Positions 1 to 5,322 of a stretch of 5,445 nt of DNA are shown one piece after another. A model generated the notes under the pieces. The model had not been told where the DNA came from and did no database searches. It saw only the letters and a list, made by a program, of their open reading frames with translations. The stretch is from Thermodesulfobacteriota bacterium (GTDB lineage: Bacteria; Desulfobacterota; DSM-4660; Desulfatiglandales; HGW-15): the NCBI GenBank assembly GCA_025454125.1, contig JALOPA010000193.1, forward strand, positions 1 through 5,445. Reading direction: 5' to 3'. The number at the start of each line of letters is the position of its first letter. Within the stretch, counting starts at the first letter, position 1. Both the position numbers and the translations under genes were made by a program.

Positions 1-817
1 GGAGAAGATCGGTGTGATGATCGAGGCCCAGCACCATGAGGTCGCAACAGGCGGGCAATCGGAAATCGACATGCGCTTCTCTCCTCTCGTGCAGATGGCC
101 GACAGCCTTCTCAAGTACAAGTACGTCATCAAGAATGTGGCCAAGAAGCACAACAAGACCGTGACCTTCATGCCCAAGCCCCTGTTCAGCGACAACGGCT
201 CCGGCATGCACGTTCACAGCTCCCTCTGGAAAGGAGGCAAGAACCTCTTTGCCGGCGACGGCTATGCGGGCCTGTCCCAAATGGCCATGTATGCCATCGG
301 CGGGATCCTGAAGCACGCCCCGTCGCTCCTGGCGATCACGAGCCCGACCACCAACAGCTACAAGCGGCTGGTTCCGGGGTTCGAAGCGCCGGTCAACCTG
401 GCTTATTCCAGGCGGAATCGAAGCGCGGCGGTTCGCATCCCTCTTTACTCCAACTCGCCGAACGCCAAGCGACTGGAGTTCCGGTGTCCTGATCCGAGCT
501 GCAACCCCTATCTGGCCTTCTCAGCCATTCTCATGGCCATGCTTGACGGGATTCAGAACAAGGTGGACCCGGGTGATCCGCTCGACAAGGACATTTACGA
601 TCTGCCGCCCGAGGAGCTCGCCAAGGTGCCTCACACCCCGGGTTCCCTCAGGGAAGCCCTGAAGGCCCTTGAAGCCGATCACGCTTATCTCCTCAAAGGG
701 GACGTGTTCACCTCGGACGTGATCGAGACCTGGATATCCTACAAAATAGAGAAAGAGGTTTTGGCGGTCGAACTGCGGCCCCATCCCTGGGAGTTTGCGC
801 TGTACTACGATATCTAG
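1..817 (+). CDS. glnA: Glutamine synthetase, type I, C-terminal part (5' end outside window)
   Basis: Glutamine synthetase makes glutamine from glutamate, ammonia and ATP in the cytoplasm and is the entry point of nitrogen assimilation. About 271 residues are visible, read in the frame starting at base 2 and ending at TAG 815-817; the family is usually about 470 residues, so roughly 200 N-terminal residues lie upstream. Family motifs appear in order: EAQHHEVA with the metal-binding His/Glu, [11 protein letters not shown], the active-site loop [20 protein letters not shown], and [17 protein letters not shown]. Next comes [10 protein letters not shown], whose Tyr (codon 596-598) matches the adenylylated Tyr397 region of the E. 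coli enzyme. The C-terminus [11 protein letters not shown] is typical of type I enzymes. The target tyrosine and the adjacent glnE imply control by reversible adenylylation. No frameshift or missing key residue was seen. The identification is secure; only the upstream start and promoter are unknown. Confidence 0.97.
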   Translation, partial: EKIGVMIEAQHHEVATGGQSEIDMRFSPLVQMADSLLKYKYVIKNVAKKHNKTVTFMPKPLFSDNGSGMHVHSSLWKGGKNLFAGDGYAGLSQMAMYAIGGILKHAPSLLAITSPTTNSYKRLVPGFEAPVNLAYSRRNRSAAVRIPLYSNSPNAKRLEFRCPDPSCNPYLAFSAILMAMLDGIQNKVDPGDPLDKDIYDLPPEELAKVPHTPGSLREALKALEADHAYLLKGDVFTSDVIETWISYKIEKEVLAVELRPHPWEFALYYDI

Positions 818-842
818 ATCTGGCTTAATGCTTCAAGAAAAG

Positions 843-873
843 GGGGTTCCCGGAACATTTTCCGAGGAACCCC
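843..873 (+). terminator. Rho-independent terminator of glnA
   Basis: Twenty-five bases after the glnA stop, GGGGTTCC (843-850) pairs with GGAACCCC (866-873). Inside it CGGAA (851-855) pairs with TTCCG (860-864) around a CATT loop, giving a 13-bp stem with a single bulged A at 865. A moderately T-rich run (TTATTCATTCT, 874-884) follows. It probably separates glnA from glnE transcription. The T tract is imperfect, so efficiency may be below 100 percent. Confidence 0.85.
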
Positions 874-913
874 TTATTCATTCTGACTCCTTGAATCCCT
901 GGGGGTTTTATTC

Positions 914-931
914 CCCGCAGCTTGCTGCGGG
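914..931. repeat. Short GC-rich palindrome in glnA-glnE spacer
   Basis: CCCGCAG (914-920) and CTGCGGG (925-931) form a 7-bp perfect stem with a CTTG loop. It lies immediately before the paired-hairpin repeat and has no T tract after it, so it looks like part of a dispersed palindromic repeat cluster and not a terminator. No function can be assigned. Confidence 0.6.
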
Positions 932-934
932 TCG

Positions 935-1003
935 GTCATTCCCGCGCATGCGGGAATCCAGAGAATCAGTTGAAACCTGGATGCCCGCCTCCGCGGGCAT
1001 GAC
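935..1003. repeat. Paired-hairpin dispersed repeat, copy 1
   Basis: Two 27-base arms, 935-961 and 977-1003, are near-perfect inverted copies separated by 15 bases, so the whole unit starts GTCAT and ends ATGAC. Each arm is itself a hairpin: ATTCCCGC/GCGGGAAT (938-945/950-957, GCAT loop) and ATGCCCGC/GCGGGCAT (981-988/993-1000, CTCC loop). The inner edges are CCAG and CTGG. A related copy lies at 5011-5106. Repeats of this GTCATTCCCGC...GCGGGAATCCAG type are common between genes in several proteobacterial groups. No coding capacity is present. Confidence 0.8.
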
Positions 1004-1020
1004 GCAACGGGTGTCCTCTC

Positions 1021-1041
1021 CATGGTCCCGCGGGGGCCATG
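1021..1041. repeat. GC-rich hairpin just upstream of glnE promoter
   Basis: Bases 1021-1029 pair with 1033-1041, giving a nine-pair stem (CATGG/CCATG outer part, one T-G wobble, CCC/GGG inner part) with a three-base loop. The ATG at 1039 is buried in the right arm. This argues against that ATG as the glnE start. Any role near the promoter is unknown. Confidence 0.5.
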
Positions 1042-1062
1042 ATTCTGGGGCATGAAGACTTG

Positions 1063-1071
1063 TGCTATACT
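1063..1071 (+). promoter_or_regulatory. Candidate extended -10 promoter for glnE
   Basis: TGCTATACT (1063-1071) matches an extended -10 element: TG, one base, then TATACT, five of six matches to TATAAT. No good -35 is visible 16-18 bases upstream (TTCTGG at 1043-1048), which is normal for extended -10 promoters. Transcription would begin near 1078, downstream of the ATG at 1039 and about 27 bases ahead of the TTG at 1105. The call rests on the motif alone. Confidence 0.5.
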
Positions 1072-1088
1072 GTCCGCATATTGCTTTC

Positions 1089-1093
1089 GGAGG
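1089..1093 (+). promoter_or_regulatory. Ribosome binding site that supports the TTG start of glnE
   Basis: GGAGG (1089-1093) within CGGAGGGAG lies 11 bases before the in-frame TTG at 1105, a workable Shine-Dalgarno spacing. The in-frame ATG at 1039 has only a G run inside a hairpin in front of it. The site therefore favours TTG 1105 as the translation start. Confidence 0.6.
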
Positions 1094-1104
1094 GAGCAGG
1101 GGAA

Positions 1105-4100
1105 TTGAAGACTGCCGAAGACAGACTGAGGGCCGAACACCTGGCGCGGCTGGGGGAGCGATATTCGCGAATCTTCAGCGCAAAGGATGTGGATCGCCAC
1201 CAGACAGCCCTAGGCCGCCTCTCCCCGCAGCATCCCGTGGAAATCCTGCTTGACCCGAGAAAAGACGGCACCCTGGAGTGCACGGTTCTGGCTTTCGATT
1301 ATCCTTCCGAGTTTTCTCTCATCACCGGCATCCTGGCGGGAATGGGCTTCAGCGTCGTGTCGGGAGAGGTGTTCACCGATGAAGGGATTCCTGGAATCGC
1401 GGCCAGGAGGGAGCGCCGCGAAAAACAAGACCTGGGGAAGAGGCGCAGAATCATCGACCACTTTTCCGGTGTCGTGGACATAGCCTTGCCGCTTGAGACC
1501 TGGGCGGACGAGCTTCGGTCCCGCATGAAGGCGGCCCTCCTCCTTCTGGAAAAGGGGGATGAGCCTTCGGTCACCGAAGCGAAGCAGCAGGTCAATGAAC
1601 TCGTGGTCCGAAGGCTGGCCTCGCTTCACCAGAGCACCACCCCTGTGCCCTACCCGGTAGAAATTCAGGTGGACGATCAGGCCGGGGCCTTCACCCGCTT
1701 GAGGGTCGTCTCGGAGGACACGCCCGCTTTCCTCTATGCCCTGTCCAACGCCCTTTCTCTCCATGACGTCTCCATCGAACACGTGAGGATCCGGACGATT
1801 CACGGACGCGTGGAGGACGAAATCGACCTGGTGGACCTGAGGGGCCGCAAAATCCAGGACTCCGGCCTGCTCAACCGCGTCAAGTTCTCCGTGCTTCTCA
1901 CCAAGCAGTTCACCTATTTCCTCGGCGCTGCGCCTGATCCCTTCACCGCTCTTTCCCGGTTCGAGCAGATCGTAAGGGACGTGGTGCAGAAGAAGAAGGA
2001 AAAGGAGTGGCTGGACCTGCTGACCCACCCCCATCTGCTCAAAGACCTTGCAAAACTCCTGGGCGCCAGCGACTTCCTTTGGGAGGACTTCATCCGCCTC
2101 CAGTACGAAACCCTGCTGCCCATGCTGAGCCCCTATGTTGAAACGCGTGCGCCGGCAGGGACCCCGGCGACCCTGACCCAAACAATGCGTGATGCGCTGA
2201 AGGGGGCTCGAACTCTTGAGGAGAAGGGGCAAGCGCTCAACCGGTTCAAGGACCGGGAGATCTTTTTCATCGACCTCGATCATATCCTTCACCCCGAATC
2301 GACCTTTGACTCCTTTGCCGTGTCTCTGACCCGCCTTGCCGAGCAGGTCGTGGACGAAGGCGCCGGAATGGTCTATGCGGATCTCACTGCACGCTTCGGA
2401 AGACCAAGAACCGTCGCAGGTCTCGAAGTGAAATATGCCATCCTCGGGCTGGGCAAACTGGGCGGCGCCGCTCTGGGGTATGCCTCTGACCTGGAACTGC
2501 TCTTTGTGTACAGCGACAGCGGCACGACGGACGGAGACCGTCCGATCACGAACGCGGAGTTCTTCGACCGCTTGGTCAAAGGAGTGACGGGCCTGATCAA
2601 ATCCAAGCGGGAGGGGATTTTTCATCTCGATTTGCGGCTCCGGCCTTATGGCAGCGCAGGCCCGCTGGCGAGCAGCCTGGACAGCTTCTGCCGCTATTAC
2701 GGGCCTGAGGGTCCTTCCCATTCCTACGAGCGGCTGGCCTTGGTGCGTCTTCGAGCCATCGGCGGGGACCCTGACCTGGGCAAACAGGTGGAGCGACTCA
2801 GGGATGAGATGATCTATTTCTCCGGACGCCTGGACCTTCAGGAGCTTAAGGATCTCCGGGAGAAGCAATTCAGAGAGAAGACCGGAGCGCTGAGGCTCAA
2901 CGCCAAATTCAGTCCCGGGGGACTGGTGGACCTGGAGTACAGCGTTCAGATCCTTCAGGTGACTTATGGTAAGGAAATCCCCTCGCTCAGGACGCCTCTT
3001 GTTCGTGAAGCCCTGGAGGCTCTCTCAGAGCAGGGGGTTCTCGCTGAGGAAGAATCCGCTCGGCTCCTCCACGCTTACGTTTTCCTGAGGCACCTGATCA
3101 ACAGCATGCGCATGCTTCGGGGCTCTGCAGTGGACCTGTTCTTTCCGTCCCAGGATTCTTCAGAGTTCGCACACCTTGCGCGTCGCATGGGATACTCGAG
3201 AGGCGGCCCCCTGGAGCCCTCCGAGCAGCTCCGCATTGATTTTGAATCGCACTCGGCCGCCGTGCGCGTTTTTGTGGAGCGTCATTTCGGTCGCGATTCG
3301 ATTCCGGGAGCGGCAGCGGGCAATGCGGCAGACCTCGTCCTTTCGGACCAGGTCGACGGGGGAACCAGAGACTCCATTCTGCAAAGCGGCGGCTTTGATG
3401 ATCCCGAGCGCGCGTATGCGAACATCATTAGCATGGCAGGAGGGGGTTCCCGGAGGGCGACCTTCGCCAAGCTCGCGCTTCTCGCCTTTGACATCCTGAA
3501 GAGAAAGCCGGACCCCGACATGGCCCTCAACAACTGGGAGCGTTTTGTGAGGGCCCAGGCGAGCGCCGATTTCCATTACAACCTCCTCTTGTCGCAACCC
3601 ATGCGCCTTGAACTTCTGCTCGGGATCTTTGCCGGGAGCCAGTTCCTCTCCGATGCCCTGGTCCGGAACCCGGGCTTTCTGGACTGGGTGGTCGCGCCTG
3701 AAGTTCTGCACAGGATTCGTGAGACGAAGGACATCGAGGAAGAACTGGGCCGAGTCGCTCCCGGGTGCAGCAGTCACGGGGAATGGCTCAATCGGCTGAG
3801 GCGAATGAGGCGCCGGGAAATGTTGAGGATCGGGATACGGGACATTTGCCTCGGTGCCTCGACACGCGAGGTGATGATCGAGCTGTCGAGAGTGGCCGAT
3901 GCTTTTGCTCAAGCCGTGCTGGAAAGGAGAATCCGAGAACGCCCGGAATGGAAGGACCGCTTCTGCATCCTGGCCCTTGGAAAGCTCGGGGGCCAGGAGC
4001 TGAACTACAGTTCCGACATCGACCTGCTCGGTTTCTGGAACGACGACAACCGGAAAAACGGGCAGGACCAGAAGGCTTTTTTTTCGCGCCTCATGGAAGA

Positions 4101-4809
4101 CGTTCGATCGGATCTCTCCAGCCACACCGAGGAAGGATATGCCTACCGGGTGGATTTGAGGCTGAGGCCTTTTGGCCGTGACGGCGAACTGGTCCCCTCC
4201 TGGTCCTCCCTTGTCCGCTATTACACGGAAGTCGCGTCGCTCTGGGAAATCCAGGCAGCCCTCAAGATGCGACCGGTTGCCGGAAACCCTCGTCTCGGCT
4301 ACTTGTTCCTTGAAAAGATTCGTCCTGTTCTGCTCCAGGACCGGAAAAGGGAGGACGTGACCCGATCCATTGAAAGGATGCGGCTGATCGGGGTGAAGAC
4401 CCACTCCGGCGCAACGCAGGACGTGAAGAGCGGGATCGGCGGACTCAGGGATGTGGAGTTTCTCGTCCAGGGACTGCAGCTCATTCATGGAGCGCGGAGG
4501 CCTTTCCTCCTGGAAGGAAACACGCTCAATGCCCTGGAACTTCTCGGCAAGGAAAACATCCTCCCTGAATCTGTGGCGCGGGATCTCAAGGAAGACTACC
4601 TGTTTCTGCGCCGGGTGGAGCACTGCCTCCAGATTCTCGAAGACAGACAGATCCACGCGATCCCGAAGGACAGGAAAGAACTGAAAGCCCTCGCCCGCCG
4701 GCTGCTCGGGCCGGACGGGAACGAGGACTTGTTCAGGGAAAAGCTGGAGGGGTGCTCGAAGCGTATTCGCGAGGCGTATACAAGGTACTTGATGGAGGGG
4801 GACAGCTAG
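1105..4809 (+). CDS. glnE: Bifunctional glutamine synthetase adenylyltransferase/deadenylase with N-terminal GlnD-like ACT domains
   Basis: GlnE attaches AMP to, and removes it from, the regulatory tyrosine of glutamine synthetase, whose gene lies just upstream. With the TTG start the product is 1234 residues; an ATG at 1039 would add 22 residues that look non-protein-like. E. coli GlnE is about 945 residues, and the excess is N-terminal. Domains: ACT-like 1 (about 56-130, FSLITGILAGMGFSVVSGE); ACT-like 2 (about 197-252, TRLRVVSEDTPAFLYALSNA, then HGRVEDEIDLVDLRGRKI). The first nucleotidyltransferase half, normally the deadenylase, has GKLGG 450-454, D462-L-E464, DLRLRP 509-514 and PGGLVDLEY 604-612. 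A helical linker with NWERFVRAQ follows. The second half, the adenylylase, has GKLGGQELNYSSDIDL 959-974, VDLRLRPFG 1016-1024, WEIQAALKMRPVAG 1047-1060 and GIGGLRDVEFLVQ 1110-1122. The D-x-E at 462-464 replaces the usual D-x-D. The stop codon lies in the end of an inserted repeat. Identity is secure; the ACT role is inferred. Confidence 0.95.
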   Translation: MKTAEDRLRAEHLARLGERYSRIFSAKDVDRHQTALGRLSPQHPVEILLDPRKDGTLECTVLAFDYPSEFSLITGILAGMGFSVVSGEVFTDEGIPGIAARRERREKQDLGKRRRIIDHFSGVVDIALPLETWADELRSRMKAALLLLEKGDEPSVTEAKQQVNELVVRRLASLHQSTTPVPYPVEIQVDDQAGAFTRLRVVSEDTPAFLYALSNALSLHDVSIEHVRIRTIHGRVEDEIDLVDLRGRKIQDSGLLNRVKFSVLLTKQFTYFLGAAPDPFTALSRFEQIVRDVVQKKKEKEWLDLLTHPHLLKDLAKLLGASDFLWEDFIRLQYETLLPMLSPYVETRAPAGTPATLTQTMRDALKGARTLEEKGQALNRFKDREIFFIDLDHILHPESTFDSFAVSLTRLAEQVVDEGAGMVYADLTARFGRPRTVAGLEVKYAILGLGKLGGAALGYASDLELLFVYSDSGTTDGDRPITNAEFFDRLVKGVTGLIKSKREGIFHLDLRLRPYGSAGPLASSLDSFCRYYGPEGPSHSYERLALVRLRAIGGDPDLGKQVERLRDEMIYFSGRLDLQELKDLREKQFREKTGALRLNAKFSPGGLVDLEYSVQILQVTYGKEIPSLRTPLVREALEALSEQGVLAEEESARLLHAYVFLRHLINSMRMLRGSAVDLFFPSQDSSEFAHLARRMGYSRGGPLEPSEQLRIDFESHSAAVRVFVERHFGRDSIPGAAAGNAADLVLSDQVDGGTRDSILQSGGFDDPERAYANIISMAGGGSRRATFAKLALLAFDILKRKPDPDMALNNWERFVRAQASADFHYNLLLSQPMRLELLLGIFAGSQFLSDALVRNPGFLDWVVAPEVLHRIRETKDIEEELGRVAPGCSSHGEWLNRLRRMRRREMLRIGIRDICLGASTREVMIELSRVADAFAQAVLERRIRERPEWKDRFCILALGKLGGQELNYSSDIDLLGFWNDDNRKNGQDQKAFFSRLMEDVRSDLSSHTEEGYAYRVDLRLRPFGRDGELVPSWSSLVRYYTEVASLWEIQAALKMRPVAGNPRLGYLFLEKIRPVLLQDRKREDVTRSIERMRLIGVKTHSGATQDVKSGIGGLRDVEFLVQGLQLIHGARRPFLLEGNTLNALELLGKENILPESVARDLKEDYLFLRRVEHCLQILEDRQIHAIPKDRKELKALARRLLGPDGNEDLFREKLEGCSKRIREAYTRYLMEGDS

Positions 4810-4938
4810 TGTCGCGTCTCAAAAGTACCGTGATTAAAATGTCATTTCGAAGGTCGTGAGAAATCTTGGCGTTCGGCGCACTTAAAAGATCTCTCCCTCC
4901 GGTCGAGATGACAACTTATTTGTGAGACGCGACACTAG
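4806..4938. mobile_element. MITE-like element, 133 bp, at the glnE stop codon
   Basis: CTAGTGTCGCGTCTCA (4806-4821) is repeated in perfect inversion at 4923-4938, giving 16-bp terminal inverted repeats around a 101-base core with no open reading frame of note. Inside lies a second inverted pair, 4841-4867 and 4886-4912 (about 20 of 27 positions matching), beginning GTCAT and ending ATGAC, with each arm able to fold on itself (ATTTC/GAAAT and ATCTC/GAGAT). CTAG at both ends could be a target duplication; IS630-type elements prefer CTAG and duplicate TA, and IS5-type elements duplicate YTAR, so the mobilising family is uncertain. No transposase is present, so it would be non-autonomous. The glnE TAG (4807-4809) is part of the left CTAG. 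Confidence 0.75.
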
Positions 4939-4963
4939 CAGGTTGCTGAAAAACACCTGCTAG
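4935..4963. repeat. CTAG-bounded small hairpin after the MITE-like element
   Basis: CTAGCAGGT (4935-4943) and ACCTGCTAG (4955-4963) form a perfect 9-bp inverted repeat around an 11-base loop, TGCTGAAAAAC. The left CTAG is shared with the right end of the preceding element. No T run follows, so it is unlikely to be an intrinsic terminator for glnE. It may be the remnant or end of another small mobile repeat. Confidence 0.6.
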
Positions 4964-5010
4964 AGAGAAGAGTTTGGGCTTTCGGAGATGGCGAAAAACA
5001 CGATCAGATC

Positions 5011-5106
5011 GTCACTCCCGCGGAGGCGGGAGTCCAGGGAACTATGAACCGACTGGATTCTCGCTCCCCGCCTGCGCGGAGACAAGCGTCATGCAGCGGG
5101 AATGAC
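5011..5106. repeat. Paired-hairpin dispersed repeat, copy 2 (interrupted right arm)
   Basis: The left arm 5011-5037 has the same 27-base layout as copy 1: GTCACTCCCGC, a short loop, GCGGGAGTCCAG. The right side starts CTGGATTCTCGC (5053-5064) and ends GCGGGAATGAC (5096-5106). About 31 extra bases between these halves carry another CCCCGCCTGCGCGG-type hairpin. The outer ends GTCA and TGAC are conserved. The spacer differs from copy 1, so this is a diverged family member. The bases between it and the preceding hairpin (4964-5010) show nothing recognisable. Confidence 0.7.
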
Positions 5107-5120
5107 ATAAAAAAAGAAAT

Positions 5121-5150
5121 CCATTTTTCGTTAACCGATTAGAAAAATGG
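5121..5150. promoter_or_regulatory. Inverted repeat abutting a -35 box, possible operator
   Basis: CCATTTTTC (5121-5129) and GAAAAATGG (5142-5150) are perfect 9-base inverted repeats separated by 12 bases. The right arm ends one base before the TTGACA at 5152. A symmetrical site in this position is typical of a regulator-binding site. Read on the minus strand, a T-rich run follows the hairpin, so a weak reverse-strand terminator is an alternative. The AT-rich stems make the operator reading a little more likely. Confidence 0.4.
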
Positions 5151-5151
5151 C

Positions 5152-5186
5152 TTGACAAATAACTAGGAAAAGATACTTTATATAAG
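5152..5186 (+). promoter_or_regulatory. Candidate promoter with perfect TTGACA -35
   Basis: TTGACA (5152-5157) is a perfect sigma-70 -35 hexamer in an AT-rich patch of an otherwise GC-rich window. The -10 is unclear: GATACT (5172-5177) has four matches to TATAAT but a 14-base spacer, TACTTT (5174-5179) has a 16-base spacer but three matches, and TATAAG (5181-5186) matches five of six but lies 23 bases away. The start point would fall roughly at 5185-5195. Confidence 0.55.
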
Positions 5187-5265
5187 TTTCCGCACAAGGA
5201 AGTACGGAGTACTTATTTTTGACAAAGGCGTCTGCCCCTCGAAGTAGGGGGAGGCGTTTTTTTTT
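5187..5265 (+). ncRNA. Putative short structured transcript: small RNA or attenuator leader
   Basis: Between the candidate promoter and a strong terminator lies a stretch of about 80 bases with no open reading frame. It contains a hairpin AAGTAC-GGA-GTACTT (5200-5214) followed by ATTTTT, a linker, and the terminator hairpin. AAGTA occurs again at 5242-5246 in the terminator loop and could pair with TACTT (5210-5214) in competition with the first hairpin. The next gene starts 57 bases beyond the terminator, so the RNA could be a free small RNA or a leader controlling that gene by premature termination. It matches no riboswitch class that I recognise. The 5' end is approximate. Confidence 0.4.
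5228..5265 (+). terminator. Strong rho-independent terminator with nine T residues
   Basis: GCGTCTGCCCCT (5228-5239) pairs with AGGGGGAGGCGT (5246-5257), with one G-G mismatch and two G-T wobbles, around a CGAAGT loop. Nine consecutive T residues (5257-5265) follow directly. This is the clearest intrinsic terminator in the window. It lies far from glnE (over 400 bases), so it more likely ends the short transcript starting near 5187. Confidence 0.85.
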
Positions 5266-5308
5266 GCTTGAAACCAGCCGCCTGCTTGCAGTGCGGAAGT
5301 TCTAAATC

Positions 5309-5313
5309 GAGGA
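5309..5313 (+). promoter_or_regulatory. Ribosome binding site for the 3'-end open reading frame
   Basis: GAGGA (5309-5313) lies nine bases before the ATG at 5323, a good Shine-Dalgarno match and spacing. It is the main support for choosing that ATG. No separate promoter is evident between the terminator at 5265 and this site. Confidence 0.55.
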
Positions 5314-5322
5314 TCCCCTTCT

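Noticed and set aside
935..1003. CRISPR array
   Set aside because: The repeats are inverted, not direct, occur only once at each site, and have no regular spacers.
795..1055. Small plus-strand frame overlapping the glnA end and the spacer
   Set aside because: It runs through the terminator and the palindromic repeats, and its sequence is translated repeat (for example SFPRMRESRESVETWMPASAG), a common false gene call in such repeats.
874..1200. Minus-strand frame of 108 codons across the spacer
   Set aside because: It translates the same dispersed repeats in reverse (CPRRRASRFQ, WIPACAGMT) and overlaps the glnE start.
1210..2868. Long minus-strand open frame of 552 codons opposite glnE
   Set aside because: It mirrors the codon structure of a GC-rich gene on the other strand. 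The product is low-complexity and shows no family motifs, whereas the plus strand encodes clear GlnE domains.
3160..4656. Long minus-strand open frame of 498 codons opposite the second half of glnE
   Set aside because: Same shadow effect of high-GC third positions. It has no recognisable domain and no ribosome binding site worth noting.
4935..4963. Intrinsic terminator for glnE
   Set aside because: The hairpin is good but is followed by AGAGAGAAG with no T run, and it lies 126 bases after the stop behind an inserted element.
5219..5247. Second promoter using the TTGACA at 5219-5224
   Set aside because: The -35 is perfect, but the sequence 17 bases downstream (AAGTAG) is not -10-like and falls in the terminator hairpin.
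5187..5265. Known riboswitch (glnA RNA, c-di-GMP, fluoride or ZTP class)
   Set aside because: Short matches such as GAAGTAGG or ACAAAGG are too weak, and the conserved cores of those classes are not present in the right order.
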